Part shown: piece by piece, positions 33,109 through 45,512 of the stretch
Layout of the letters: the number at the start of each line of letters is the position of its first letter
Numbering within the stretch: position 1 is the first letter of the stretch
Assembly (NCBI GenBank): GCA_947579605.1
Contig: OX388319.1
Span: 1,178,001-1,242,000, forward strand
Length of the DNA stretch: 64,000 nucleotides
Direction of reading: 5' to 3'
DNA from: Athripsodes cinereus
Lineage: Eukaryota; Arthropoda; Insecta; Trichoptera; Leptoceridae
Notes under the pieces: model-generated
What the model was told of the DNA's origin: nothing
The model's database searches: none
Seen by the model: only the letters and a program-made list of their open reading frames with translations
Made by a program: the position numbers and the translations under genes

Positions 33109-36100
33109 CTACGACGCTCCCACGTCAGACGGGGGTGAACCCGGCTGACGCAGAAGCTCCCAACGAGATACCCAAACATCCACAAACCCCAAAAATGCCT
33201 TTAGGTTCCTTGGGCATTGCAAAACCTCCCCAAACCATATAGGTCTGGGAGTGTTCTCACTCATATCATCTAGCATTGCATCTCTGGCATCATTCATCAC
33301 AGAGCACTCCCATAGGATATGCTCGGCATACTGCGCCCCTAACCCACAAACACACCACGGATTCTCCGCAAGGCCAAGGTCATACAACTTGCCCTTTAGA
33401 TCACCGTGGCCCGTCACAAGCTGGACGGCGTAGTGATTTAGGGAAAGGAAACGCCTCTTCATTCTCTCACATACGTCGGGAAGAAAACTGTAAACCAATC
33501 TAGCAGTTCTCCCCCGATCCCACCTATCTTGCCAGACCTCAAAAGTTCTCTTTCGGATCATGCCGATTGCCCTACTGAGTCCTCTAGTCCCAGGCTCCGC
33601 ATGAACGGATATTCCAAGATGCTCAACATTACCGTCAGCCTTGAGCTTACGCCTGGCTACACCATCTAAGATTTCTAAATCAGCGGGCAACACACCAGCG
33701 ATGACAGGAAGACCATCGCTAGCGGCCGTTCGATACGCACCAGTGACGGCGAGCAGGGGGAGTCTCTGTCCCCTCAAAACCGCCGCGGACACAGAACCAA
33801 CCGCAAGACGGTGCGACCAAACACGGGCGCCATAGGTGACCTGGGCCACATACGTCGCCCGATAAATGGTACGCACAGTCCGCGCCCTGAGGCCCCACGT
33901 ACCACGACTGAGTCTGCGTAGAGTGTGAAATAACACTCCCGCTTTTTCGGCAGTCGCTCTCACGTGCGGAAGAAAGGTGAAGCCCCTGTCAAGGACAACC
34001 CCCAGGTATCGAACTTCATCAACAACCCTCACGGGATGCCCATCCATCCGAAGCACCGGGTTCCTGCCCCTTCCCAGCACACCCTTCAACCACAGCGCGG
34101 AGGTCTTGCTCGGTGAGAAAACAAGCCTGTTCACCCTGCCCCACGTCAAGATGCGATCTATCGCGATGCTAAACTTGCTTTCGATTGCACTCCTCGTATC
34201 TCCAGAGAGTAAGAGAAGTGCATCGTCGGCGTACGCAAATATGGTGCAACCAGGCGGCAACTCCATTCTCAAGAGGTCATCAAACAGGACATTCCAAAGG
34301 AATGGTCCAAGGACCGATCCCTGCGGGCAGCCCATGCTGACTTCCCTCTCAACTAAATGCCCAGCGTGATGGATTACCACTGACCTTTGGCTAAAGTAAC
34401 TGCAGACAATGTCATACAGCCAGCGAGGACAACCCCGTATCTTAAGCTTGGCCAGGATAAGCGGCCACCACGCATTGTCAAATGCCCCAGCTATGTCCAA
34501 AAAAGACACCCAGCACATTCTTTTCTCTCCGTTCATCCTTCCATTTCAGACATGCATCAATGGCATGCTCAGTAGAGAGACCCCGGCTGAAGCCAAACTG
34601 TTTAGGACTACCCTGCGCCAGAGTCGACCCAAGCCGGTTCCTCACCAAGATCTCAAGAATCTTGCCGAAGGAAGGCAGCAGGGTAATCGGTCTGTACGCC
34701 TTGAGGTCCGACAGCGGCTTGTCATTGCCTTTGGGTATCACTCTGAGCAAACCTTTCTTCCATACTTTTGGAAAAACACCCTCTTTCATACAACGCTGGA
34801 AAAGCTGCAACATCTCCGCTGGACAACTCTTCCAGACGTTTTTGACAATTATACCATTCAGTCTGTCAATCCCTGGGGCCTTTTTTGGACCTAATGTTTT
34901 GATGATCTCATTCAGTTCGCTGTGAGTCACGACGCTTGCAGCATCTATAGTCTCACGAGCACCAGAGCAGCGCACTAGAATACGCAACCCTGTATGGAAC
35001 GGGCTGTCCGTGGACGTCGAGTCCAGCGGCACTTATCCATCCAAGAGGGCCCGTAGTGTGTCATCAATGCACACAGTTTCACTACCGCCAGCTACAATGC
35101 TAGTAAGATAATGATCGGCGGACCTTTTGGTCTTAACAGCAGTGCGCGTCACGGACCAAGGGTCGGCGTTTCCAGTTTCTGTGATCCACTCCTTCCAGGC
35201 CGAGGTCTTTGCATGCCTTATGGCCAGATGGTAGGAGCCCCTCGCACGCTGAAGCGACTCGAGGAGACGCTTGCCAGCGGGAGAGTCCCGCATGACGCTA
35301 CCCTTTCTCACAGGACCATAGGCCCTTTCGGCTGACTTAAATTTTCGTCGCAGAACCGTGAGTTCTGGTGTCCACCAATTGGTAGACTTCTTTCCCCCAG
35401 GTCTACATCTACCCAGCACTTCGGTCGCAACTTGAACAACCGCTGAGTTAAACTTTTCCCCAAGTGATTCGGCACCTTCACACTTCCACAAAGCAAAATC
35501 TCTCATTTCAACTTTCAAAGCAAAACCAAAGTGTTCCCAATCAGCATTCGAGCAACGAAAGCTCCAGAGACCGTATGGATCAATCTCGAGCGTGCCACCG
35601 ACCGACCAAGTGATAAGCCGATGGTCGCTCGAAACGTCACCAACGTGAACCCTCCAATTAGAGAGCTCCGTATACAGATCATTGGTGCAGAGCGTAAGAT
35701 CAATCCAGCTCTCACCCATAGGCCCGGCAAACGTGGCAGGTTGTCCCGCAACATTGAGAATGCATAGTCCCATCGAAGATATAAAATCTGCGACGGGGCC
35801 ACCACTCCCAGAGCGGTCGGTGCCAGGTCTGTCGTACCATAAGGGAGAGCGTGCATTAAAGTCACCGGCCACAATGACCGGCCTACCTCTCAGGGCTTCC
35901 AGCGCTCGTCTCAGACCCTGAAGGTGGCGGCCTACATTATCCGAGAATTTGAAGTAAACAGATATAAGGAATATTTCACGTCCTCCAATCCGGACACACA
36001 CACAGCAACGAAACTCATCAGAGAGTCCGTCCAAAAGCAACGGCTGTACCTTGCTGGTATCAATAAGGAAACCCGCCATGGGCTTGCAACCCTTGTCAAC

Positions 36101-36271
36101 TATGGCAAGGGGCAATTCAGCACCATCGAGGATCACTCTACTAAACAGATGCTCTTGTACGAAAACAATCGGAAGAGAACTGACTGAAACGTGCCTGACC
36201 AAGTCAATGGCAGACGCACGAGATCGTCCCAAGTTAATCTGACCCAATGCAACGGAAACGCGCCTAGCCAT
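33109..36271 (-). pseudogene. R1-like ORF2 (endonuclease-reverse transcriptase), broken
   Basis: The first open part (36271-35036, then TAA at 35035-35033) is an APE-type endonuclease: catalytic Glu40 (VQEHLF), GDFNA at 136-140, SDH at 215-217. The frame continues in phase after the TAA with the RT start (GPKKAPGIDRLNG, AYRPITLLPSFGKILE). A frameshift near 34500-34545 leads into the third part (34536-33109), which has SFLDIAGAFDNA, PQGSVLGP, YADD (residues 102-105 of that part) and the C-terminal CxCG...H...C motif. One nonsense and one frameshift thus separate it from the usual single ORF of about 1,050 aa. The plus ORFs here are shadows. Confidence 0.92.
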
Positions 36272-37986
36272 CGTAATTCGTTGACATCGCTACCCTGTCT
36301 ATGGCGGCCCGCAGAGCAGGACAATCCCTGTCTCCCGTGGGGTGGGCCGCATTCTTTCTGAAGCGCGTGCACGTGGCACACACGCTCCTTTCAGTGGGGA
36401 CCGTGCACTGTTCCTCTCCATGTCCCTCCCTGGCACAACGCGCACACACAGGGCTCTTATGCATGCAGTGCTTCTGGGTATGCCCGTACATATGGCACTT
36501 ATAGCACCTTGTGGCACCAACAAAGTCCCGTACTCGACAAGCGCTCCATCCCACGTAAACGAAGCCCTGGGACACGAGCGCAGACCTGACCTGCCCGGTG
36601 CAGACCAGGATGCTGCCAATAAAGCCACCAGTTTTCGGGCCAAACCTGGCGACTCTTCTAGTCGAAGACATAAAAGTCTCCTCCGAAATTTCGGTTCCCT
36701 TTATATTCGCTCTGTATATCTCCTTCAGGAGATCCGCGTCAGTGAGCTCCCTCGGCGTATCGTGGACCACAATACGTGGGAGCCTTCCCTTAGGTTCGGC
36801 AGCTGTAAACCCCTTGGATTTAAGCTTCTCAGAAGCCAAAATCCTCATCGCGCCCTCCTTGGTGGACGTCTCCACAACCACACCAGCACCACGCGCCCTG
36901 CGCACTCGCACAGCTCTAAACCCATCCTGAACTGGGTCCAGGATTTCTTTAAGGGCAGCTCGGGTTTGCTCCGAGGTAGCCCCCTCAACTTCTATTGATT
37001 TTTTTTTTTTTTTTACATAATTTACTCTATTCTATTGTAATTGTTGTTTGTTGATTTATCTGTTGTGTTTGGTTATGTATGTTTGTAGAGCACATGAGGG
37101 TAATATAGGGATCTTCACTGGTTTGCTTATTGCTAGATATGTTGTAGACCATTGTATTTTTTGTATCAACTGTATGTATCCTGTAAAATTGAAATAAATA
37201 AATAAATAAATAAACTTGTTCCGGACGGATAACCACCGCCGGAGCCTTTGATGTAGTTGCCCGAGTAACAACTCGGGCTACCCTCTCTGCATACGTCTCT
37301 TTAGGCGTGGTCGTTAATACCGCCTGCGCCCGCGACACCGTCTCCGTAGCAGATTTTACTTCCCCTCTGAGAGACATAAAGTCTCCCTTCAGGGCCCTCA
37401 TTGCTTCTTCGGCGGCGCTCGCCCTCGCAGTGGCAGCCGCCTCCCTCAGGTTGCTCCCGATGAGCAACTCACCAGCTGCGGAAACGAGGCTCCTCACCTC
37501 GGCCTTCTGTTCGACATTTAATCGACCCTTATCCGATGATAGCAAACGCTCTATAGCTTCTGCTATTTGTAAAAATGCAGCTCTGTCCTTATTGGGACCA
37601 TCTGTTGCCTCCTCAATCGCCACAGCAACCTTCTCAGCCGCAGATGGGCTGTTAGGCTGCCTCCTCCTCTTTTTCGTGCGGGGTCCAGGCTCATTACTCG
37701 TGCTGGGGAGCACCTCCACCGGCGGATCCCCCGACGGCCGCTCCCTCGTTGATAGTTCTGCAGCTGCCAAACCTTTGTTAACTGCGGCAGCAGGTGCTGC
37801 CTTGCTGCCTTTTTTACCCTTGCTGCGGGTCACCACCGAACTATCAGAGTCAGCTCCCGTGCTAGCACCTACACCAACATGCTTCATTGTTACCACCAGG
37901 GGAGGCGTTCTGGGAAGGGACCGACGAGGCGTGAATACCACGCCCGCATCAGACGCCTCATCACCAGAAGACATCTCGGTATCCAT
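36264..37986 (-). pseudogene. R1-like ORF1 (Gag-like), interrupted by a small insertion
   Basis: Starts MDTEMSSGDEASDAG. The N-terminal part is Ala/Ser/Arg-rich (nucleic-acid coating). The C-terminal part has three CCHC knuckles in a row (CYKCHMYGHTQKHC, CARCAREGHGEEQC and CATCTRFRKNAAHPTGDRDC), as in R1-clade ORF1. About 220 bp at 36995-37216 interrupts it between RPEQ and VEGATSEQ. Its stop overlaps the ORF2 start (ATGGCTAG, 36264-36271). Confidence 0.9.
36995..37216. mobile_element. Small retroelement fragment inside R1-like ORF1
   Basis: A T18-type run on the left (36997-37016) and an (AAAT)n tail on the right (37193-37214, preceded by GTAAAATTG) frame about 170 bp of AT-rich sequence. 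It looks like a 5'-truncated retroelement tail and breaks the frame. Confidence 0.6.
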
Positions 37987-38688
37987 GTTTTACGCACTCG
38001 AAGGCAGTCTACCTGCTTGGAGATACCACACTAGATCACAACACAGACACTGATATATCAATTTCACTTCTTTAATTTTACAATTTTTTCATACAAATAT
38101 GACACTTAGAGTGTTTTTAGGTCAAAATATACGAGAAAACAGGCTGAATAGTTTCATAAAAGGACGAAGAATGACTATATACATATATTTAAAAGATTTC
38201 ACGTTTAGATATACAAAGTTTGATTGTTTCAGACCGAAAATAAGACTTACAATTCAAAAGAAAAGATTTTTTTTTCATACAAATATAACAGTTACAACGT
38301 ATGTCACTTTAAATTCACTTCTATTTTTTAAACTTTTGTGTACATATCAAGAATAAGAGTATATCACAACAACAGCGCAACCCGAGGAGTACGTCCGAAA
38401 TAGCGCGGGGGTACCCAGTGGGGCACCCCAACGACAACACAACACAAAAACAGTAGGTATACAGTTCACGGATTTAAGCAGACTCACATACAGTATTATT
38501 TAACATAGTCAAAACAAATATATTATTAGTTGATTATCCCAAAGAAACATAAATAAAACATAAATGTAATACGATCAGAGAAAAAACAAAAAAAAAAAAT
38601 ATATATATAATATGTAAGCCAATGAATAGAATATTCAGATGCTCCATACAATACGTCCGCGCAAACTGACAGCGCGACAAATAGAAGC
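37987..38688 (-). other. R1-like 5' region; no ORF
   Basis: About 700 bp upstream of ORF1 on minus, presumably 5' UTR with internal promoter. Contains A/T-rich runs (AAAAAATATATATATAATAT near 38596) that are unlike the GC-rich ORFs, so part of it may be foreign. Confidence 0.4.
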
Positions 38689-38814
38689 GGACATTTTACT
38701 ACAAATAGAAGTTTGATTTCGATCTCAAGCCACTCATATCTAAAACACTGTTGTTTTCCTCTTTAAAATGCAATATCCTGCTGAGATCGCCTTGGCCAAA
38801 AACTGTTATGGTCC

Positions 38815-39141
38815 CAGTGCAGGGTGATATTTTTAGAATAATAATAATATTTGTGATTTTTCAGGATAACAAGCATAAGAACTTCATCACGTAAATCTTT
38901 GATAGTAGCGTATAGAAATGCACCAGATCCTAGCGAAAACTCTACATCAGAAACCTGTAGTTCATACCTAAGCAAGACAACAGACAAATCATTTGCGTAA
39001 TTCACTTCGATGACAAGACTCTTACTATCGTTATTTTTATAAAAAAGGCATGATGCAATGATATTGACTGTCGATGCATTCCTTATCAACTACAATACAT
39101 CTTTTAACAAATAGTATATCGTTTACCATCTGAACAGCCAT
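38815..39141 (-). pseudogene. Small ORF, unit 2 copy, frameshifted
   Basis: Same gene as 11546-11872. One extra A in an A-run near 39040-39046 shifts the frame after DCIMPF, and the TGA stop has become TGG. The start ATG (39139-39141) is kept. A 63-codon minus ORF just upstream (39123-39314) is the 5' flank read in frame. Confidence 0.55.
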
Positions 39142-39449
39142 GTTATTGATTGATAACGCTTTTCATGCGTTAACAATTCATTTTTTGAAAGGTATGTTGC
39201 AATCATATCGATTGTCGATAGAACATTTATATCATTACAATAAACCTTTTTACAAAAAATAAAACAATTGAAATCTGAAGTTAGTAACGAAAGTTCGCAA
39301 TGCGGCTTCAGCACAAATTATAAAACTTTTTTAAAATTTTTCTTGACTTCTTATATTATTTACTTAATCTGAAGATAATTATTACATTAAATAAGTTATG
39401 AGTATCAAATTTTAACCTTAATTATTATAATCTATAATAAATAAATATA

Positions 39450-40049
39450 CTATACTATACTATACTATACCCTCACGCCATGTCCCAAGTGGGGTAGGCA
39501 GAGAGAACGGAACGCCAAACAGATCTATCTTTACACACTTCCTTCGCTTCCTCCACATTCATACAGTTCCTCATACACGCACGTCGGTTCCTCTTACTCA
39601 ACACGCGGCCGTCCTTGAGAATTTGATCCACGTGATCAAGCCACGTGGTTCTCGGAAGCCCGCGTTTCCTCACACCCTTTCTTTCAGATAAGTATATCCT
39701 CTTTGTCATTCTTACCTCGTTCATTCGTTCAACATGCCCAAACCACCGTAGTTTATTCACGCGCATTCTGTCCACAACAGTCTTCTTGCATCCGCTCATT
39801 CTTCTAATATCCTCATTCTTCACTCTATCACGCAGCGTTTTACCAACCATTCTTCTCAACGATCGCATCTCTACTGCATTTACTCCACTTTCGTCCTTCT
39901 TCAACCATGTCCATGTCTCGCTTGCATACGTAAGTGACGGTACCAGAATGGTATTGTGCACCAGCATTTTAGCCATGTTCGACACATTGTCATTGCTGAC
40001 AATGGGTCGAAGTGCACCGTTTACTCTAGCACCGGCCACTTTCCTTCTA
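39450..40049 (-). mobile_element. RTE-like non-LTR retrotransposon, 5'-truncated (unit 2 only)
   Basis: Minus ORF 40039-39473 (188 aa) is the C-terminus of the same family as 5252-6262 but a clearly different copy (for example RWFGHVERMNEVRMT, KKRG-like RKRGLPRTTWLDHV). The 3' tail is (TATAC)n at 39447-39470. The flanks repeat AATAAATAAATATA, and unit 1 has the empty site near 12745. Confidence 0.88.
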
Positions 40050-40210
40050 AATAAATAAATATAATTATTTAAATGACTGACAAGATTTAATATGTATACA
40101 AGTTATTGTAATAATGTTTTATAATTCTACATAATCCATAAAAACTTATTAGAACGCATTGCTCAATAGGTTAATCGTTAATATACATAGATTAGAAATA
40201 AAATATATGT

Positions 40211-40490
40211 AATTCAAGAGTTTTTGTGTTTACGCTGTGGAAATCCATTTTTAATTTTAATAAATAAAATATAAAAATATATTATTGAGCACTGTTTAAT
40301 CTCCACTATGTTAGGTTAATTACCGAACGTTTTCGCCTATACTTGTAGGCATCTTCAGGGAAACATTTTCCAGTTCAGGTTCCCTGAAGATGCCTACAAG
40401 TATAGGCGAAAACGTTCGTTAATTAACCTAACATAGTGGAGATTAAACAGTGCTCAGTAATATATTTTTATATTTTATTTATTAAAATTA
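40211..40490. mobile_element. Foldback repeat with hammerhead-like cores on both arms (unit 2 only)
   Basis: Inserted at AAATATATGT, duplicated at 40201-40210 and 40491-40500; unit 1 has the empty site near 12900. Long inverted arms (about 40249-40360 and 40380-40493). On each arm CTGAAGAT is followed by a GCCTA/TAGGC stem, GAAA, and a short AACG/CGTT hairpin. This order is that of a minimal type I hammerhead ribozyme as in Penelope-like elements. Confidence 0.75.
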
Positions 40491-40909
40491 AAATATATGT
40501 ATTCAATTTAAAACCAAAAGCGTATTATTTCAATTCTTACATGACGAAGTTAGACTCACATTTTGAGAAACGCTGATGTAGTTCACTATAATTTAAGCAC
40601 TTATATATGTTTAAACTTTAATAAAAATTAAACTACACACAATATAATCATATTTCTATACCATATTATTTATGAAAATAAATTTATAATGTAAACAAAC
40701 CCTCTTCGTTGGTTATTATTAATTTAACATTCAACAACAACAAAATAAAATTCGACATTTTTTATGGCAACACCAACACGGTGACAATTGGCGCCATTTT
40801 CACCAGCATTTGTTTCAAACATTTCCCGGCAGTCTGTGTCAAACTTTTCTATCAGTTAAAATAAGTAATTATTTTAAGTTTTAAACATTCAAACATTTAT
40901 AATACAAAG

Positions 40910-43900
40910 ATGAATGTTGTTAGAGGTGGTTTTAATCGTCAAAGAGGCGGAAGAAATAATGGAAATCGTGGTTCTTCATGGACATCAAACTTCAACAGAG
41001 GAAATATGGGTAAAAAAAATTATTACCTACTTATTTTATTGCGTTTAATACTGTTTTTTCATTTGATTAAATAGGTTACAAGAGGGCAGGATGATTTTAC
41101 GAATGTATATTGTTCATATCATTATTAACATACTATCCTTTCACTGATAAAAATATAAATCAACTTTATATTCTAACTTCAATGCTCAATGGAAAAATAG
41201 TTTTAGATTTTAACTTCTAGGTATTATTTAGTAATAAGTAAGTACATAAGTACATCGTGGTAAAATAATCTATGAGTTTTTTTACTCATATTTATGTAGT
41301 ATTTCTCCAGGAAAATGATAATTTGCTCGATTTCATGAACACAAGATTGATTTTCACAAAATTATTCCCCTGCATGAAAATACCAACATGGCTTCCAATA
41401 TTTGTAGTTTAATTTAAATGTGTCAGATGTACAGGAAAAATGCAAATAACTTATTTTGTGCTCAAAAAATCAACACAGCTACCAACTTGGGGAATTATTA
41501 TTATTATTAGGTAGGTACTGTACATCTACATACAAATAATAATGAAACAATAATTATTGTTTATCCTTGAAGTACCCCTGATAAATTCCAAGTTTGAAGT
41601 TTTAAGTTACCTATTTATTGTTTACAATTTTTCGACGTTAATTTGTAATATGATTCAGAATTTTCATCTTCTAAAGTTTTGTCTACATTTTCCATCTATA
41701 ATAAACTTAATCATATTTTGAACCACTCTACACTGAGAAAAATACTAACGAAATTCCACAACGAATCATTGGTACGTACTTGTTTCATTAGTACGAATCT
41801 ATAATATTAACATTTCGCAAACAAATTGTTGGTAAATTTGCTAATGATTTGTTTGCGAAAAGTTAATATTATAGATTCGTACTAACGAATTGTTCGTACT
41901 ATCTCTGGTCCTAATCTGATAGTACATACCAATGATTCGTTGTGAGTATTTTTCTCAGTGTAGATTAATCATTCCAATTGATCACAGTCACCGATAGCCA
42001 ACCTATTTGAATAGGTATTAACTAGATAGGTATGTTGTAACTCCACCGGATTGTTATTCTTCAGATAAAATACTACATATCTACATAAAAATAATTCAAA
42101 ATAATCGACGTTTAGACACAATCACCTTATCTGTAAAAATTCCTTAATTTGTGACATGAACTTGTATACCTAATCATCTATAAATCAAAATTTCTTTCAA
42201 ATATATTTATCCATATTGTCTTAAGGTGTACAATCGTCATTGAAGGTAAACAGCGAAGCTAACAAGTCACTATGTAACAGAGTGAAATATCAATTTGATA
42301 ATATAATAAATACATCGTCAGCAGCAGCAACAGAAACAGAAACACCCTGCGCAAGTAGCGTCAGTGTAATGGGACCTCCATCTGTACCTTTATTAAGCTC
42401 AGGGAACAAGAGGTAAGCTTAGATTATAAAATAATATAAATAAAAAAAAAAACTGTTCACTTCCACTCGCAGATATATTTTTTTATTTATCTAATACATT
42501 AACGGCTAGTGCCTTTTACATAAAATTAAACATTACATAATAATAAAATCACATATTTTTGGAATTAAAAGCTTTTCGGATATTATTATTAAAACAACAC
42601 CATACTCTACTGGGACCATTACAGCCTTTGGCCAATGCGATCCAAGAGAAAAAAAACATTTACAAAAGTGTTTCCACTTTCCCTACAAATTCTCCGTAGG
42701 TTATGTGGAAAATGTCCACATTCTGGGAAATGCTATTAAACAACCTAACCGCCTTAGCCACTGGTGACTCTGCGAGAATATTTGGCCGGCTTGTAGGTGG
42801 ATAGAATATCTTTCATCCATCTTCAGTAATGATTACTTCGACGTATATTTGAAAAGCTTCTGATCCCAATATTATCAACCAAGTGGAGGAGGCGAATTGA
42901 GAGTTTCAGGCGATATACACATGATAGTGCAACCTTGAGGTCATGTGATGAGGGAACGGCGTTTAATAAATAGTCCATTTAATAGAAAATAACGGTTTCT
43001 TAATAGGAAGTCACCAGCGTTTTTTTTATATTTATTATTTTATAATTAAAATTATAATGAACTTGCATAGTGTTTCTTCTTTGAAAATCAAAAAGTTAAA
43101 AGGTAAGTTCAAAATGTTATAAACACCCACTATAAAGAAATCTAGGCTGTTGTAGTAACTACATATACTTAGGAAGAATGCTACATTATATGTTGAATTA
43201 TTGGTCTACAATATTTCTCATGAGGAATTGTATGATAGTAACAGAAGGGATAAGTGTAAAAAGAGAGTGTGACTCGATCCTTTCTGCCTAACCCAAAAAG
43301 GAAGCAGTGTGATGATGATTAATCAAATAGGCATAGTAAAAAAATTACTATTGGATAAAAATTATAAAAAAAAATTATTTATATATTATTAAAAATTTAT
43401 TTAATTGGCGGAGGCCTTTCAGACTTAGTCCATCTTCAGTGCTACTTAAGAACTAAAAAATCAAACTTAAGTTATTAAGTAGCACTGAAGATGGACTAAG
43501 TCCAAAAGTCCTCTGCCGATTAAAATAATTTCGTGAAAGTAAACAGTGATTGTTTTTAAATTATTTTTTTATGAAAATGAACTTTCACAACATTGTCACC
43601 GTCTAAATAGAATCTCTATTATAATTGGACTTTTAAATGCTGTCGAAACAAATCTACATCAAAAACACAAGCATAATATTATTGCTTAACTTGTATTGCG
43701 GATGATCAGGGGTGTAGGTATTATAATACATTTGATAAGTTAAAAATTCATCTTTATAAAAAAATCATCTTACAAAACATTTGACGGCCAGTGTGGCGCA
43801 GAGGTTGCCTTTGAGTTTAAGAGATCCCAGTTTCAATTGGGTCAGTGCAAAATGAAGAATGTTTTTTTCAAATTGTTCTGGGACTGGGTGTTACATGTAT

Positions 43901-44934
43901 GTGTTTATTGTATTGTACATATAAGTACCTATATGTGTATCGTCGCATTAGTACCTATAATACAGGACTCGTACCTTTGTTTGGGACTAGCGTAATCTGT
44001 GTAAATTGTCTATGCACATTATGTCACGTATACATTAATACCATTACAGCCTCTAGAGCAGTGATTCCCAAAGTGGTCCATATGGACCCCCCAGGGGTCC
44101 ACGGGAGATTCGACGGGGGTCCACAATGGCTTGACTAAAAAATGGGGGTGCACGAGTCGTAAGTGGGGGTCCATAAATCCATAGTTAAAGTATCGGATAT
44201 TCAGTAAAAGCACTAGATATTGACATAAACAATAGTCGGTACAAACACCCGGTACATTGTAGAAAAAGGTACTGTGAGAAAATATTCTTTAAGAAAACTG
44301 AAGTTTTTGAAATGTTTCACATTCCTATACCATTTTGAAAATTGGGTGACGGGGGGTAGAAATTTAAATGCGGGGGGGGGTAGAAATACAGGGGGTCCAC
44401 CGGAACTAGCAAATTTTAGAAAGTGGTCCATGAGAAAAAAAGTTTGGGAACCTCTGCTCTAGAGCAAGGGTGGCCAACCCACATGCGGCCCGCGGAGTGC
44501 CTGCTTGTGGCCCGCGAAGCATATGCACACTTTATTTATAATAGTCGGTAGTCGGTACAAGTACCAGTTACTTTTTTGAAAAAAGGTATTTGTAGAAAAT
44601 ATTCTTAAAGAAAACCGTGGAGTTTGCAAAACATTTCATATTCCTATAGAAATTTTAAGGTGAATAAAAATTATTAAATGTTCCATATATGGGTATTATA
44701 TTAAATTATATAGTTGTGGCCCGATAGGAAATCTCATTTCTAAAATTTGCCCCAGCAACTGAAAAGGTTGGCCACCCATGATCTAGAGTAACTGCAATAT
44801 AAACTTGTGAAATACTTACTCATAACTTACGAAAGGTTAACATGTGTATTTGGCATTTTCGTGACTTGAGCATAACAGATATAAATATTTTTCCAGAAAT
44901 TTATATACAACCAACACTAGTTTCAATAAGACAG
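40910..44934 (+). CDS. Unrecognised gene with Arg/Gly/Asn-rich N-terminus, copy 2 (partial model)
   Basis: Exons 40910-41009, 42226-42412, 43071-43102 and tentatively 44897-44934, same phases as copy 1. Exon 2 is 6 nt longer: the repeat coding AATTET has become AAATETET, which keeps the frame. Other differences are single residues (SLW to SSW, KITK to KIKK, YLQPIL to YIQPTL). The in-frame indel and preserved splice sites in both copies are the main support that this is coding. The family is unknown. Confidence 0.5.
41731..41960. mobile_element. Palindromic MITE with TA duplication (unit 2)
   Basis: Duplicate of 14135-14363 at the same site, so the insertion predates the duplication. Confidence 0.8.
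42590..42850. repeat. Insertion in a foldback remnant (unit 2)
   Basis: Non-LTR-like or unknown sequence with no ORF lies between GCTTTTCGGATA (42572) and the matching CATCCATCTTCAGTAATGAT (42815). It separates the two arms that are adjacent in unit 1 (14970-15003). Confidence 0.4.
43395..43548. repeat. Foldback repeat with hammerhead-like core (unit 2)
   Basis: Same element as 16650-16825 with its left end lost. The plus arm has CTGAAGATGGACTAAGTCC followed by AAAA instead of GAAA. Confidence 0.6.
43787..43856 (+). repeat. tRNA-like sequence / SINE head (unit 2)
   Basis: Duplicate of 17071-17146. The B box is damaged (AGTTTCAATTGGGTC), which argues against a working tRNA. Confidence 0.45.
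44059..44456. mobile_element. hAT-like MITE C (unit 2 only)
   Basis: The ends CAGTGATTCCCAAAG and TTTGGGAACCTCTG are flanked by the palindrome CTCTAGAG (44051-44058 and 44457-44464). The interior has GGGGGTCCA repeats and the CCGGTACATTGTA module. It occupies exactly the position taken by MITE A in unit 1 but is a different family. Confidence 0.9.
44465..44780. mobile_element. hAT-like MITE B (unit 2)
   Basis: Duplicate of 18805-19120; left flank CTCTAGAG, right flank ATCTAGAG. Confidence 0.9.
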
Positions 44935-45512
44935 GTACTCTAGATTTATCAAACGGGCCACGAATCCCAAACCAGAACCAAGGATTTTTGGATCTCTCTC
45001 AGAATAGAGGCTTATGAACTCCTTAGTATAGGCAACCAGGTAGCGGGCAGATACATACATACATACATCTTCTTCCCCTTGTCCTAGTTGGGTCGGGGGC
45101 CCATTGCGCCTAGGTACCTCCTCCAGAGATCCCTGTCCACCGCTGCTTCCAGGACCTCTAAATAGGAGGTCCCCAAAAATAAATAATGTCAATAGTGGAA
45201 TAACTATATATCGTGTTTCATTTTAAAAATTATTAATATGAACTTCCACCAAGAACCGTCGGTCGATAAATTAAAGTTTATAAAGAATGTTTAAGCACTG
45301 AGACAAAGTTAAAAACTAATTCGGTCTGCCTTGAAACGGGCTCATGCCCAGTTTGGTAGATTGAACAACATTCACCAATTCTGTCATTCTCTAATCTGCG
45401 GTTGTACTCAAAACCCAGTAAATATACAGAGGCGAATCGTCCATTAAGGCCCACTCAATATTCGCTCACGACCTGGTGGGTCGCAGTCCATAGTTTGGGA
45501 AATACTGGTCTT

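Larger units (their letters stand above)
32576..38688 (-). mobile_element. R1-clade-like non-LTR retrotransposon, near full length (unit 2 only)
   Basis: Flanked by the 15-bp target duplication GGACATTTTACTACA (32561-32575 and 38689-38703); unit 1 has the single-copy site at about 11438. On minus it has a 5' region of about 0.7 kb, ORF1 (37986-36264), ORF2 (36271-33109) and a 3' region of about 0.5 kb. It is much more GC-rich than its surroundings. The site is not rDNA, so it is a relative with looser target choice. Both ORFs are damaged, so it is not autonomous now. Confidence 0.92.

Noticed and set aside
36264..36271. Programmed frameshift between ORF1 and ORF2 of the R1-like element
   Set aside because: The ATGGCTAG overlap is enough for stop-restart translation, common in this clade; no slippery site is seen.
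33251..36998. Many plus-strand ORFs up to 218 aa
   Set aside because: They lie over the GC-rich R1-like ORFs on minus; high GC lowers stop frequency in the opposite frames.
37307..38053. 248-aa plus-strand ORF, Ala/Ser-rich
   Set aside because: Antisense to ORF1 of the R1-like element, with no motif of its own.
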